A stretch of 8,185 nucleotides of DNA from JAQICX01 sp964441455 (GTDB taxonomy: Bacteria; Verrucomicrobiota; Kiritimatiellia; JAQICX01), in NCBI GenBank assembly GCA_964441455.1, contig CAYTUX010000074.1, positions 1 to 8,185 of the forward strand. Reading direction: 5' to 3'. Shown in pieces: positions 1 to 5,342 of the stretch. Position 1 is the stretch's first letter; each line of letters begins with the position of its first letter. The notes beneath the pieces were generated by a model, which ran no database searches, was not told the DNA's origin, and was given only the letters and a program-made list of their open reading frames with translations. The position numbers and the translations under genes are program-made.

Positions 1-15
1 CTTGTTGGATAAAGC

Positions 16-41
16 CTGTAGCGTCGGGCGTTGACCGACGG
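16..41 (+). repeat. REP-A copy 1
   Basis: CTGTAG is followed by the stem CGTCGG (22-27), the loop GCGTTGA (28-34) and the stem CCGACG (35-40). It is a perfect 6-bp hairpin with GTAG at its 5' foot. It is followed after 6 bp by copy 2 in the same orientation, the same 32-bp spacing seen at 815/847. Confidence 0.9.
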
Positions 42-47
42 AAAAAA

Positions 48-73
48 CTGTAGCGTCGGGCGTTGACCGACGG
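48..73 (+). repeat. REP-A copy 2
   Basis: The sequence is identical to copy 1, with stem arms at 54-59 and 67-72 and the 7-nt loop at 60-66. It forms a head-to-head pair with the inverted REP-B at 81-106 across the linker AAAACAT. Confidence 0.9.
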
Positions 74-80
74 AAAACAT

Positions 81-106
81 TCGGTGTCCACCGTCCACCG
101 CTACAG
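81..106 (-). repeat. REP-B copy 1 (inverted)
   Basis: Read on the minus strand this is CTGTAG, then CGGTGG, the loop ACGGTGG and ACACCG. It has the same architecture as REP-A (GTAG foot, 6-position stem, 7-nt loop) but a different stem. Five of six stem positions pair (+ strand 82-86 with 96-100). Stem positions 3 and 4 are changed on both arms relative to REP-A, so pairing is preserved; position 6 is a mismatch. Confidence 0.85.
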
Positions 107-147
107 TTGGTGAACTTGCAATTTAATATTGGCGTGTTGGATAACTC
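107..147 (+). repeat. 41-bp inter-REP spacer, copy 1
   Basis: This conserved AT-rich segment links an inverted REP to the next forward REP-A. Near-identical copies lie at 207-247 and 774-814. A diverged part of it recurs at 8124-8144, which suggests it travels with the REPs. Confidence 0.8.
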
Positions 148-173
148 CTGTAGCGTCGGGCGTTGACCGACGG
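148..173 (+). repeat. REP-A copy 3
   Basis: The sequence is identical to copies 1 and 2; stem arms are at 154-159 and 167-172. It is the forward half of the second head-to-head pair. Confidence 0.9.
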
Positions 174-180
174 AAAACAT

Positions 181-206
181 TCGGTGTCCACCGTCCACCG
201 CTACAG
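181..206 (-). repeat. REP-B copy 2 (inverted)
   Basis: This is an exact copy of 81-106, displaced by 100 bp. On the minus strand GTAG sits at the 5' foot of a 5-bp stem with one terminal mismatch. Confidence 0.85.
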
Positions 207-247
207 TTAGTGAACTTGCAGTTTAATATTGGCTTGTTGGATAACTC
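207..247 (+). repeat. 41-bp inter-REP spacer, copy 2
   Basis: It differs from copy 1 at three positions (209, 221, 234) and from the copy at 774-814 at one position (209). Confidence 0.8.
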
Positions 248-273
248 CTGTAGCGTCGGGCGTTGACCGACGG
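248..273 (+). repeat. REP-A copy 4, abutting the RAYT start
   Basis: This is the canonical REP-A hairpin (arms 254-259 and 267-272). Only 12 AT-rich bases separate it from the transposase ATG at 286, and no clear Shine-Dalgarno sequence intervenes. The hairpin therefore lies in the translation-initiation region of the RAYT mRNA if transcription starts upstream. An effect on translation is inference. Confidence 0.85.
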
Positions 274-285
274 AAAATAAATATA

Positions 286-741
286 ATGAAACAACGATTG
301 AAAAGATTTGAAAGAATTTATGTAACAAATCCATGTTATTTTATTAGTACTTGTACATTCAATCGAAATAAAATATTAGATAATGATTTTGTTTTCAGTA
401 TTTTAAGAGCAGAATTGGAACAAGCAAAAGAACGTCATGGATGGGCTATAGGTGCATTTGTTGTTATGCCCGATCATATACATTTTTTCTGCACTGAAGT
501 TGGAAATGGCAAAACCCTTTCTGAGTTTATTGGTTTATGGAAAGAGTGGACAGCTAAGAAAATCAAGAAATATTACAACTTGAATAGTTCTATTTGGCAA
601 AAAGGTTTTTTTGACCACTTAATAAGGTCTGAAGAATCTTATTATGAGAAATGGACATATGTTAAAGAAAATCCAGTTCGTAAAGGATTGGTTGAATTAG
701 CGGATGATTGGATCTATTCCGGATATATTGATTATAATTAG
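286..741 (+). CDS. REP-associated tyrosine transposase (RAYT, IS200-like Y1 family)
   Basis: The 151-residue protein is an intact single-domain Y1 transposase, the usual size for RAYTs. It carries the HUH metal-binding motif in MPDHIH (residues 61-66, His64 and His66). The RAYT signature follows: WQKGFFDHLIR (104-114), then TYVKENPVRKGLV (124-136). Tyr125 aligns with the nucleophile of E. coli TnpA-REP, from memory of that sequence. Family members nick and join single-stranded DNA at REP hairpins and are normally single-copy and domesticated. Met at 286 was chosen because the frame upstream of it encodes only repeat DNA and this start matches the usual N-terminus. No strong ribosome binding site is visible. 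The gene is flanked by REP-A (248-273) and an oppositely oriented REP-C (749-773), so it is very likely the cognate enzyme of these repeats. Base use is AT-rich like the neighbouring genes. Confidence 0.93.
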   Translation: MKQRLKRFERIYVTNPCYFISTCTFNRNKILDNDFVFSILRAELEQAKERHGWAIGAFVVMPDHIHFFCTEVGNGKTLSEFIGLWKEWTAKKIKKYYNLNSSIWQKGFFDHLIRSEESYYEKWTYVKENPVRKGLVELADDWIYSGYIDYN

Positions 742-748
742 TTTATGT

Positions 749-773
749 AGGCGGTCAGCGCCCGCCTCTACAG
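749..773 (-). repeat. REP-C, divergent inverted REP downstream of RAYT
   Basis: On the minus strand it reads CTGTAG, AGGCGG, the loop GCGCTGA and CCGCCT. The 6-bp stem is perfect (+ strand 749-754 with 762-767) and the loop differs from REP-A by one base. Stem positions 1 and 3 are changed on both arms relative to REP-A, so pairing is kept. It starts 7 bp after the transposase stop codon and could also slow transcription there, but it has no T-run and I do not call it a terminator. Confidence 0.85.
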
Positions 774-814
774 TTGGTGAACTTGCAGTTTAATATTGGC
801 TTGTTGGATAACTC
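774..814 (+). repeat. 41-bp inter-REP spacer, copy 3
   Basis: It is nearly identical to the spacers upstream of the transposase. Its presence on the far side shows that the array continues across the gene in the same order: inverted REP, spacer, forward REP. Confidence 0.8.
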
Positions 815-840
815 CTGTAGCGTCGGGCGTTGACCGACGG
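815..840 (+). repeat. REP-A copy 5
   Basis: This is a canonical REP-A; stem arms are at 821-826 and 834-839, with GTAG at 817-820. Confidence 0.9.
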
Positions 841-846
841 AAAAAA

Positions 847-872
847 CTGTAGCGTCGGGCGTTGACCGACGG
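847..872 (+). repeat. REP-A copy 6
   Basis: This is a canonical REP-A; stem arms are at 853-858 and 866-871. With copy 5 it repeats the 32-bp direct spacing of copies 1 and 2. It is the last unit of the array. The remaining 52 bp before the next gene are non-repetitive, with only a small hairpin (GCTCA 886-890 with TGAGC 896-900). Confidence 0.9.
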
Positions 873-911
873 ATTACGACAAACGGCTCAAATAGTGAGC
901 AAACAAACAAC

Positions 912-916
912 AGGAG
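912..916 (+). promoter_or_regulatory. ribosome binding site of the dsbD-like gene
   Basis: AGGAG lies 8 nt before the ATG at 925. It fixes that start over the out-of-frame ATG at 918. Confidence 0.85.
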
Positions 917-924
917 AATGAAAG

Positions 925-2457
925 ATGAAGAGAATATTTATTATAATTATTTCAATGGCAAGTCTGGTTTTTTCTCAAGAAGAAAAAACTCTTGTTGATA
1001 TTGGTGTTGTGACTATAAATTCAGAAAGTGCCGCAGTTACATTTGTCACAACAGAAGAACATTCTTACCTGTATGCAGATTCTATCTCTTTTTCCGCTTC
1101 AGATGGCAAAGAAATTGATATTTTTGAACAACCTCATTATAAAACCAAATATGATGAGGCATTTGGGACGGATGTTTCTTATATGGAAGGAACGAATAGA
1201 TATGTTATTGGTTATACTGAAGAGCGTCTTCCATTTAAACTTACCATTGGATATCAATTATGCGTAGGAGAAGTATGTTACCTTCCCCAAAGTGTTACAT
1301 TTGATTTAACAGGGGATAGTGCGGTTGTTAAAACCAATGAAGAAATTTTTGACTCAAACGTTTCAACAGGTAGTAATAATAATTTTAATGAACTATCCCG
1401 TTCTTCCGGATATATGAATGCAGATAAATTTATATCATTTTTAAGTCTGGAACAGAAAAAGGGATTTGACAAAATAATCGAGAGTTCTAAAAATCACTGG
1501 TGGTTTTTTCTGGTTGCAATAATTGGAGGATTTCTGTTAAATCTTACTCCATGTGTTTTGCCTCTCATTCCGATTAATCTTGCTATTATTGGTGCCGGAG
1601 CCAAAGCTGAAACTAAAGCAAAAGGTTTTTTACTTGGTGGTGTTTATGGGTTTGGAATGGCAGTTGTCTATGGTGTGATTGGTGCTGTTGTTGTTCTTAC
1701 AGGCAGTCAGTTTGGTACACTTAATGCATCTCCTGTTTTTAATATAATAATTGGTATCATTTTTGGTGTGCTTGCTCTTGGGATGTTTGATGTGTTTTCA
1801 ATAGATTTTTCAAAATATCAGAACAGTTCGTCCGGAATAGCAAAGAAGACAGGTTATCTTCCCATATTTGCTTTAGGGGGAATAACCGCACTGCTTGCGG
1901 GTGCATGTGTCGCACCAGTCGTTATAGCTGTTATTCTGGTATCTTCAAATATGTATGCAAACGGTAACTATGTCGGTATATTCTTTCCTCTACTTTTAGG
2001 TGTTGGTATGGCTCTGCCTTGGCCTTTTGCGGGTGGTGGAATGGCATTCCTGCCTAAACCGGGCAAGTGGATGCTTAAAGTCAAGTATGTCTTTGGTGTC
2101 TTAATATTATTGATCGGCTTTTATTATATTTATTCCGGAGTAAAACTATTTGTTCCAAAGGGTGAACATAAAGATTCCTCTGATGTTGAGACTTTATGGT
2201 ATAATTCTATTGAAGAGGGTTTTGATGCTGCTGTTAAAGAGCAGAAACCGGTTCTTCTATATTTTACCGCTGACTGGTGCAAAAATTGCCTTCAAATGAA
2301 AAAAAGCACATTTAAAGAGCCTGCGGTAATTAACAAACTCGGTAAGTTTGTCAAAATCCAATTTGATGCCACTGTTGATAATGCAGAAAACAGATCAGTT
2401 CTGGACAAATATGGTGTGATTGGTTTGCCGGAATATATAATATTCATGTCTGAATAA
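925..2457 (+). CDS. DsbD-like thiol:disulfide interchange protein with shortened thioredoxin domain
   Basis: The 510-residue inner-membrane protein passes electrons from cytoplasmic thioredoxin to periplasmic thiol substrates. A signal peptide (about residues 1-17, hydrophobic IFIIII core) leads to a periplasmic alpha domain with the cysteine pair C113/C118 in YQLCVGEVCYLP. The membrane domain (about 192-408) has the family cysteines C210 in LTPCVLPLIPI and C328 in AGACVAP. A C-terminal thioredoxin fold (about 425-510) has WCKNC (C452, C455) and a cis-proline in GLPEY (P502). All six redox cysteines are thus present. Oddly, the protein ends only eight residues after the cis-Pro. DsbD proteins usually continue some 25-35 residues, so the last strand and helix of the thioredoxin fold are missing. 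The stop overlaps the prmA start (TAATG), which suggests translational coupling. A CcdA-thioredoxin fusion of other specificity is possible; the alpha domain favours DsbD. Confidence 0.92.
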   Translation: MKRIFIIIISMASLVFSQEEKTLVDIGVVTINSESAAVTFVTTEEHSYLYADSISFSASDGKEIDIFEQPHYKTKYDEAFGTDVSYMEGTNRYVIGYTEERLPFKLTIGYQLCVGEVCYLPQSVTFDLTGDSAVVKTNEEIFDSNVSTGSNNNFNELSRSSGYMNADKFISFLSLEQKKGFDKIIESSKNHWWFFLVAIIGGFLLNLTPCVLPLIPINLAIIGAGAKAETKAKGFLLGGVYGFGMAVVYGVIGAVVVLTGSQFGTLNASPVFNIIIGIIFGVLALGMFDVFSIDFSKYQNSSSGIAKKTGYLPIFALGGITALLAGACVAPVVIAVILVSSNMYANGNYVGIFFPLLLGVGMALPWPFAGGGMAFLPKPGKWMLKVKYVFGVLILLIGFYYIYSGVKLFVPKGEHKDSSDVETLWYNSIEEGFDAAVKEQKPVLLYFTADWCKNCLQMKKSTFKEPAVINKLGKFVKIQFDATVDNAENRSVLDKYGVIGLPEYIIFMSE

Positions 2458-3347
2458 TGACGCAAGATAACACAAAAATTTTCAATATACGTATTGATTC
2501 CACAAAGGCTGAAGCTGCTGTTCTATACGAAGTGTTATCAGTTATTGAGTATGATGTTTTTTACAGTGAGGATGAAGATACAGATTCAGCTGTTGTAGAA
2601 ACATTCACTTATGACGGTTATGAATCAATTATTATTCGAGATAAATTTATTCAGACACTTAAACTTTCTCAATGCTTTGAACCAATTCCAAAAGTTGAAA
2701 TAGTTGAAAAATATAATAAAAACTGGCAGGAGGCATGGAAAGATTTTTTTCATACAGAAAGGGTTTCAAATAGAATAGTCATAAAACCATCCTGGGAAGA
2801 ATATGCGGCTTTAGAAGATGATGTTGTAATTGATATTGATCCGGGAATGAGTTTTGGTACAGGGAATCATCCTACAACAAGAATCTGTCTGGCTTTGATG
2901 GACGATTTGACTGCTGATGGAGCAGGGGGGAGTTTTCTGGATATAGGTTCCGGATCAGGAATATTATCTATTGCCGCAGTGAAGCTTGGTTTTTCAGGCG
3001 TTACTGCCTATGATTACGAAGATGAATCTGTTGCAATTGCAAAAGATAATTTTAACAAAAATGGAGTTGAAAATAAAATTAAAGTTTTCAAAGCAGATGC
3101 AACCAGCTATGTTTCTGAAGAAAAATTTGATTTTGTTGTGGCAAATATGCTGGCACATATTGTAATTGCATCTGCCAAATCAATTGTTGAAAATTTAAAA
3201 AAGAGTTCTTCTTCCATACTTATTCTATCAGGCTGTATGCTGCATCAGTATCAGAATATGTGTGATGTCTTTGCCAAGCTGGGTGTCGAAGAAATTGAGT
3301 CGCAGGTTTACGACAATTGGCAAAGCGGAGTCTTCAAGCTCAAATAA
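2457..3347 (+). CDS. ribosomal protein L11 methyltransferase PrmA
   Basis: The 296-residue protein (E. coli PrmA is about 293) is a cytoplasmic SAM-dependent methyltransferase that trimethylates ribosomal protein L11. The N-terminal L11-recognition domain spans about residues 1-80, with the linker motif NWQEAWKDFF at 89-98. The family hallmark DPGMSFGTGNHPTT is at 128-141. The Rossmann SAM-binding loop LDIGSGSGILSIAA is at 161-174, and the motif VANMLAHIV (228-236) corresponds to the usual NILA segment near the active site. The ATG shares its A with the TAA stop of the upstream dsbD-like gene, and no Shine-Dalgarno sequence precedes it. Translation is therefore probably by re-initiation from the upstream gene. 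The pairing with a thiol reductase has no obvious functional logic. The C-terminus (NWQSGVFKLK) looks complete. Confidence 0.95.
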   Translation: MTQDNTKIFNIRIDSTKAEAAVLYEVLSVIEYDVFYSEDEDTDSAVVETFTYDGYESIIIRDKFIQTLKLSQCFEPIPKVEIVEKYNKNWQEAWKDFFHTERVSNRIVIKPSWEEYAALEDDVVIDIDPGMSFGTGNHPTTRICLALMDDLTADGAGGSFLDIGSGSGILSIAAVKLGFSGVTAYDYEDESVAIAKDNFNKNGVENKIKVFKADATSYVSEEKFDFVVANMLAHIVIASAKSIVENLKKSSSSILILSGCMLHQYQNMCDVFAKLGVEEIESQVYDNWQSGVFKLK

Positions 3348-3418
3348 TTGTTTTTAACGCAAGGGTGCAAAGTTGCAATGAAGAGTTCTACCATGAAGGT
3401 CATAGGGCAGCATAGCCT

Positions 3419-3434
3419 CCTGTCTGCCGACAGG
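3419..3434. repeat. perfect hairpin CCTGTC-TGCC-GACAGG
   Basis: The 6-bp inverted repeat has arms at 3419-3424 and 3429-3434 and a TGCC loop. It is immediately followed by CAGG, so alternative pairings exist (CCTG with CAGG). It looks like a short dispersed palindrome; its role is unknown. Confidence 0.6.
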
Positions 3435-3502
3435 CAGGCAACCAAAATAGATTATCGCGCAGAGGCACAGAGAACGAAGAGAAAAAGGGAAATTCACCCC
3501 TC

Positions 3503-3521
3503 CCACGCTCGCACGCGAGGT
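3503..3521. repeat. GC-rich hairpin CAC-g-CTCGC / GCGAG-GTG
   Basis: CTCGC (3508-3512) pairs with GCGAG (3515-3519), extended by CAC (3503-3505... one unpaired G) with GTG on the outside. It directly precedes the larger branched hairpin at 3525-3567 and appears to be part of the same GC-rich repeat. Confidence 0.5.
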
Positions 3522-3524
3522 GAC

Positions 3525-3572
3525 CTCCTCCCGCTTTGCGGGACTAGCGGAGCTAGCCGGGGAGGAGTTTTT
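3525..3572 (+). terminator. branched hairpin plus T-run, possible terminator of dsbD-prmA
   Basis: The outer stem CTCCTC (3525-3530) pairs with GAGGAG (3562-3567). Inside are two further hairpins: CCGC/GCGG with a TTT loop (3531-3541) and CTAGC/GCTAG with a GGA loop (3544-3556). An alternative 8-bp outer stem pairs 3525-3532 with 3560-3567. Five T residues follow (3568-3572), as in an intrinsic terminator read on the + strand. It lies about 220 bp beyond the prmA stop and the stem is branched, so it may equally be a dispersed repeat that happens to terminate. Confidence 0.45.
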
Positions 3573-3602
3573 GCGGACAAGGTTGACTTGCAGATAAAAC
3601 AC

Positions 3603-3628
3603 CTGTAGCGTCGGGCGATGACCTACGA
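3603..3628 (+). repeat. decayed REP-A copy 7
   Basis: CTGTAG and the left arm CGTCGG (3609-3614) are intact. The loop is GCGATGA (one change) and the right arm is CCTACG, leaving one mismatch in the stem. The 5' neighbour retains GACTTGCAG (3584-3592) from the array spacer, with most of the rest deleted. This is a solitary, mutating REP at a convergent gene junction. Confidence 0.8.
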
Positions 3629-3697
3629 AAATATGAGAAATACAAACATTTTGAGTCCAGAGTCTTTAGTCCTCTATTAGCCAATTGATTATTGTTT

Positions 3698-5317
3698 TTA
3701 ATTAAAAATGATGTCGATCATATCTGTTTCCTGGATATATTCAAAGCAGACGTTACAAGTTGATAGTCTGATGTTCTTATCAATATCATCCAATTCTGTA
3801 ATTCCTTCATCCAATAAATCCTGCAACTCATTTGGATTGTAGTAAAGTTCAAAGCTCTCAGAAATGTTGCTGCCTCCATCATACACACAATCCCTCTCCA
3901 GAAAATCATCTAGTTTTGCAAAGTAAGTTATTATATCAGATGCAATCATGGCAAAGTCTGTTTTTTCCTGTTCAAAGAACAGCTGTTCAACAAATTTAAT
4001 CTGCTTTGTCAGTATATCAGTTTCATCGTCAATATTTTCCCGGTCTGCAAATTTCAGTAAAAATTTTGAAGGTCTGATTTTAAGTGCTCTTGTTACAATA
4101 CCAAACCATGGTACAGCCTTGCCTTCATTGTAGAAGAGTGTACAGGCTTTTGCAATTTTTTCAGCCTGGTGGATATCTTTTTCCTGAAAAGAAGTTGAGG
4201 AAATCACAGTGTATGGGGGCTCTTTAAGATAATTTAACTGCAGTCTGTCAGCATTGTCTGCAAGCTCTGTTCCGGGTAAAACTGCAAGGGGAAATATATC
4301 AATATGGTTTGGGGCTAATCCAAAAACAAAATCTAAACTTCTGCAAAAGCTTTTAAGTGAATCTTTTGGCAATCCATAAATCAGATCAAATCCATATGGT
4401 ACGCTTGCTTCATGTAGAAGATAGACTTGATTCTCGAATTTCTTTATATCAATGGTTCTGTTAATTGTTTCAAGAACTCTTGAGTTTATACTCTGTACTC
4501 CAATTTGTATGATACATGTGATTTGGGAAAACAGAAATGCCATCTCTTCATCCAGAAACTCACTTCTTATCTCAAAGTAGAACGTGATATGCGGAGCTTT
4601 AATCTGTATTAATTCGAGAATCTGTTTGGCTGCCTCTTTGTTGTAATTAAAAGTTGGATCCAAAACAAAAACTTGCTCAATATTACTCTCTGCAATTATA
4701 TCAAGCTCTCTGTTTATTCTTTCGATTGAAAAACGTCGAACTTTGTTGCAACCTTTTGACTCGTAACAAAAAGCACAATTAAACGGACAGCCTCGCGATA
4801 GTTCCCAGAGAAGACCTTCTTTTAAGTCTAAAGTTCCGTCAATGATTGGCGAGGGTAAAGAATCAAGTTCTTCAATTATCTCAAAACTTATGCATTTTTT
4901 AATTTCTTCTAACAACATGCCGTTATTGATCTGATCAATTATATCATTGATTATCTTTTCACCCTCTCCGCATACAGCAAAATCAATATCTTTGTTATCT
5001 TGAAAAGATAAAAAATCGGCAGTTACTTCCGGTCCTCCTGCAATAATAAGTATATAAGAGAAACTTTTTTTTATCTCTTTGATGATTTCAAGTAGTATTG
5101 AGCGGTTCCACATGTAAACTGAAAACCCGATTATATCAGGCTTATTGCTCAATATTTTTTTGACGGCATCGTCTTTTGCGGTGCTGAGATATGTGTCCAC
5201 AAGAGTGACTTGAGTATCTTTATGAGTTTTTTTTATATTTGATGCCAGCATTGCTGCTGCAAGAGGAACTGCTCGTTGCGAATCCTTAATGTGCATCGAT
5301 ACTAAGTTTATATTCAT
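3698..5317 (-). CDS. radical SAM protein with B12-binding-like N-terminus and DUF4080 C-terminus
   Basis: The 539-residue protein has a Rossmann-type B12-binding-like domain at about 1-140, with typical segments GGPEV (94-98) and VCGEGE (115-120). The radical SAM core follows, with the Fe4S4 motif CPFNCAFC (C177, C181, C184) after WELSRG. Core motifs QIGVQSIN (271-278) and GFDLIYGLP (309-317) are also present. The C-terminal half, with DIFPLAVLPGT (340-350) and PPYTVISS (367-374), fits the DUF4080 subfamily, whose reaction is unknown. The cobalamin-ligating DxHxxG motif is not visible, so B12 binding is uncertain. An extra pair CNVC (C521, C524) lies near the end. The gene starts 25 bp after the pilT/pilU stop on the same strand, so the two are probably cotranscribed; only a weak purine stretch (AAGAAA) serves as ribosome binding site. 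No specific substrate can be inferred. Confidence 0.9.
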   Translation of the reverse strand: MNINLVSMHIKDSQRAVPLAAAMLASNIKKTHKDTQVTLVDTYLSTAKDDAVKKILSNKPDIIGFSVYMWNRSILLEIIKEIKKSFSYILIIAGGPEVTADFLSFQDNKDIDFAVCGEGEKIINDIIDQINNGMLLEEIKKCISFEIIEELDSLPSPIIDGTLDLKEGLLWELSRGCPFNCAFCYESKGCNKVRRFSIERINRELDIIAESNIEQVFVLDPTFNYNKEAAKQILELIQIKAPHITFYFEIRSEFLDEEMAFLFSQITCIIQIGVQSINSRVLETINRTIDIKKFENQVYLLHEASVPYGFDLIYGLPKDSLKSFCRSLDFVFGLAPNHIDIFPLAVLPGTELADNADRLQLNYLKEPPYTVISSTSFQEKDIHQAEKIAKACTLFYNEGKAVPWFGIVTRALKIRPSKFLLKFADRENIDDETDILTKQIKFVEQLFFEQEKTDFAMIASDIITYFAKLDDFLERDCVYDGGSNISESFELYYNPNELQDLLDEGITELDDIDKNIRLSTCNVCFEYIQETDMIDIIFN

Positions 5318-5342
5318 GATTGTATTTCTTGTAAATTGACAC

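Larger units (their letters stand above)
48..247 (+). repeat. two tandem 100-bp REP-pair units
   Basis: Positions 48-147 and 148-247 are a direct repeat with a period of exactly 100 bp and three differences (at 209, 221 and 234), so about 97% identical. Each unit is a forward REP-A, the linker AAAACAT, an inverted REP-B and a 41-bp spacer. A third copy starts at 248 but is cut off after its REP-A by the transposase gene. The head-to-head REP arrangement matches what is called a BIME in enterobacteria. The near identity of the copies suggests recent tandem duplication. Confidence 0.93.
1..285. repeat. REP array upstream of the RAYT gene
   Basis: This stretch is almost wholly repeat DNA. In order it holds a partial spacer (1-15), REP-A (16-41), REP-A (48-73), inverted REP-B (81-106), a 41-bp spacer (107-147), REP-A (148-173), inverted REP-B (181-206), a 41-bp spacer (207-247) and REP-A (248-273). 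The last hairpin ends 12 bp before the transposase start codon. Known RAYT-associated REPs carry a GTAG or GGAG tetranucleotide at the 5' foot of a short hairpin, and every unit here has GTAG in that place. I see no gene in this stretch; the open frames crossing it are translations of the repeats. Confidence 0.93.
3348..3697. other. convergent intergenic region filled with palindromes and repeat fragments
   Basis: This 350-bp gap lies between the convergent prmA and radical-SAM genes. It holds an irregular purine-rich run with recurring GCAAAG/GCAGAG-type words (about 3356-3487), a 6-bp palindrome (3419-3434), a GC-rich hairpin cluster with a T-run (3496-3572) and a decayed REP-A (3603-3628). 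The final stretch (3629-3697) is AT-rich with an AGTCC direct repeat and no visible terminator for the minus-strand gene. Long open frames cross the region on both strands, but they translate palindromes, lack ribosome binding sites and resemble no protein family. I consider the region non-coding. Confidence 0.75.

Noticed and set aside
1..285. Regularly spaced repeats resembling a CRISPR array
   Set aside because: The units are 100 bp apart, contain inverted pairs, and the sequences between them are near-identical rather than unique. The adjacent gene is a RAYT, not a cas gene.
229..285. N-terminal extension of the transposase from a TTG at 229
   Set aside because: The extra residues come from spacer and REP-A DNA, and the normal RAYT N-terminus begins at the ATG at 286.
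101..334. Open frame of 77 codons on the minus strand
   Set aside because: It translates the REP array and the antisense start of the transposase gene; no ribosome binding site or family resemblance.
784..813. Promoter-like TTGCAG and GATAAC in the 41-bp spacer upstream of the dsbD-like gene
   Set aside because: Only 3 of 6 and 4 of 6 consensus matches at 18-bp spacing, in a sequence repeated three times; too weak to call.
3348..3608. Overlapping open frames on both strands after prmA (86 and 82 codons)
   Set aside because: They read through palindromes, lack ribosome binding sites and have low-complexity, Arg/Ser/Gly-rich products typical of translated repeats.
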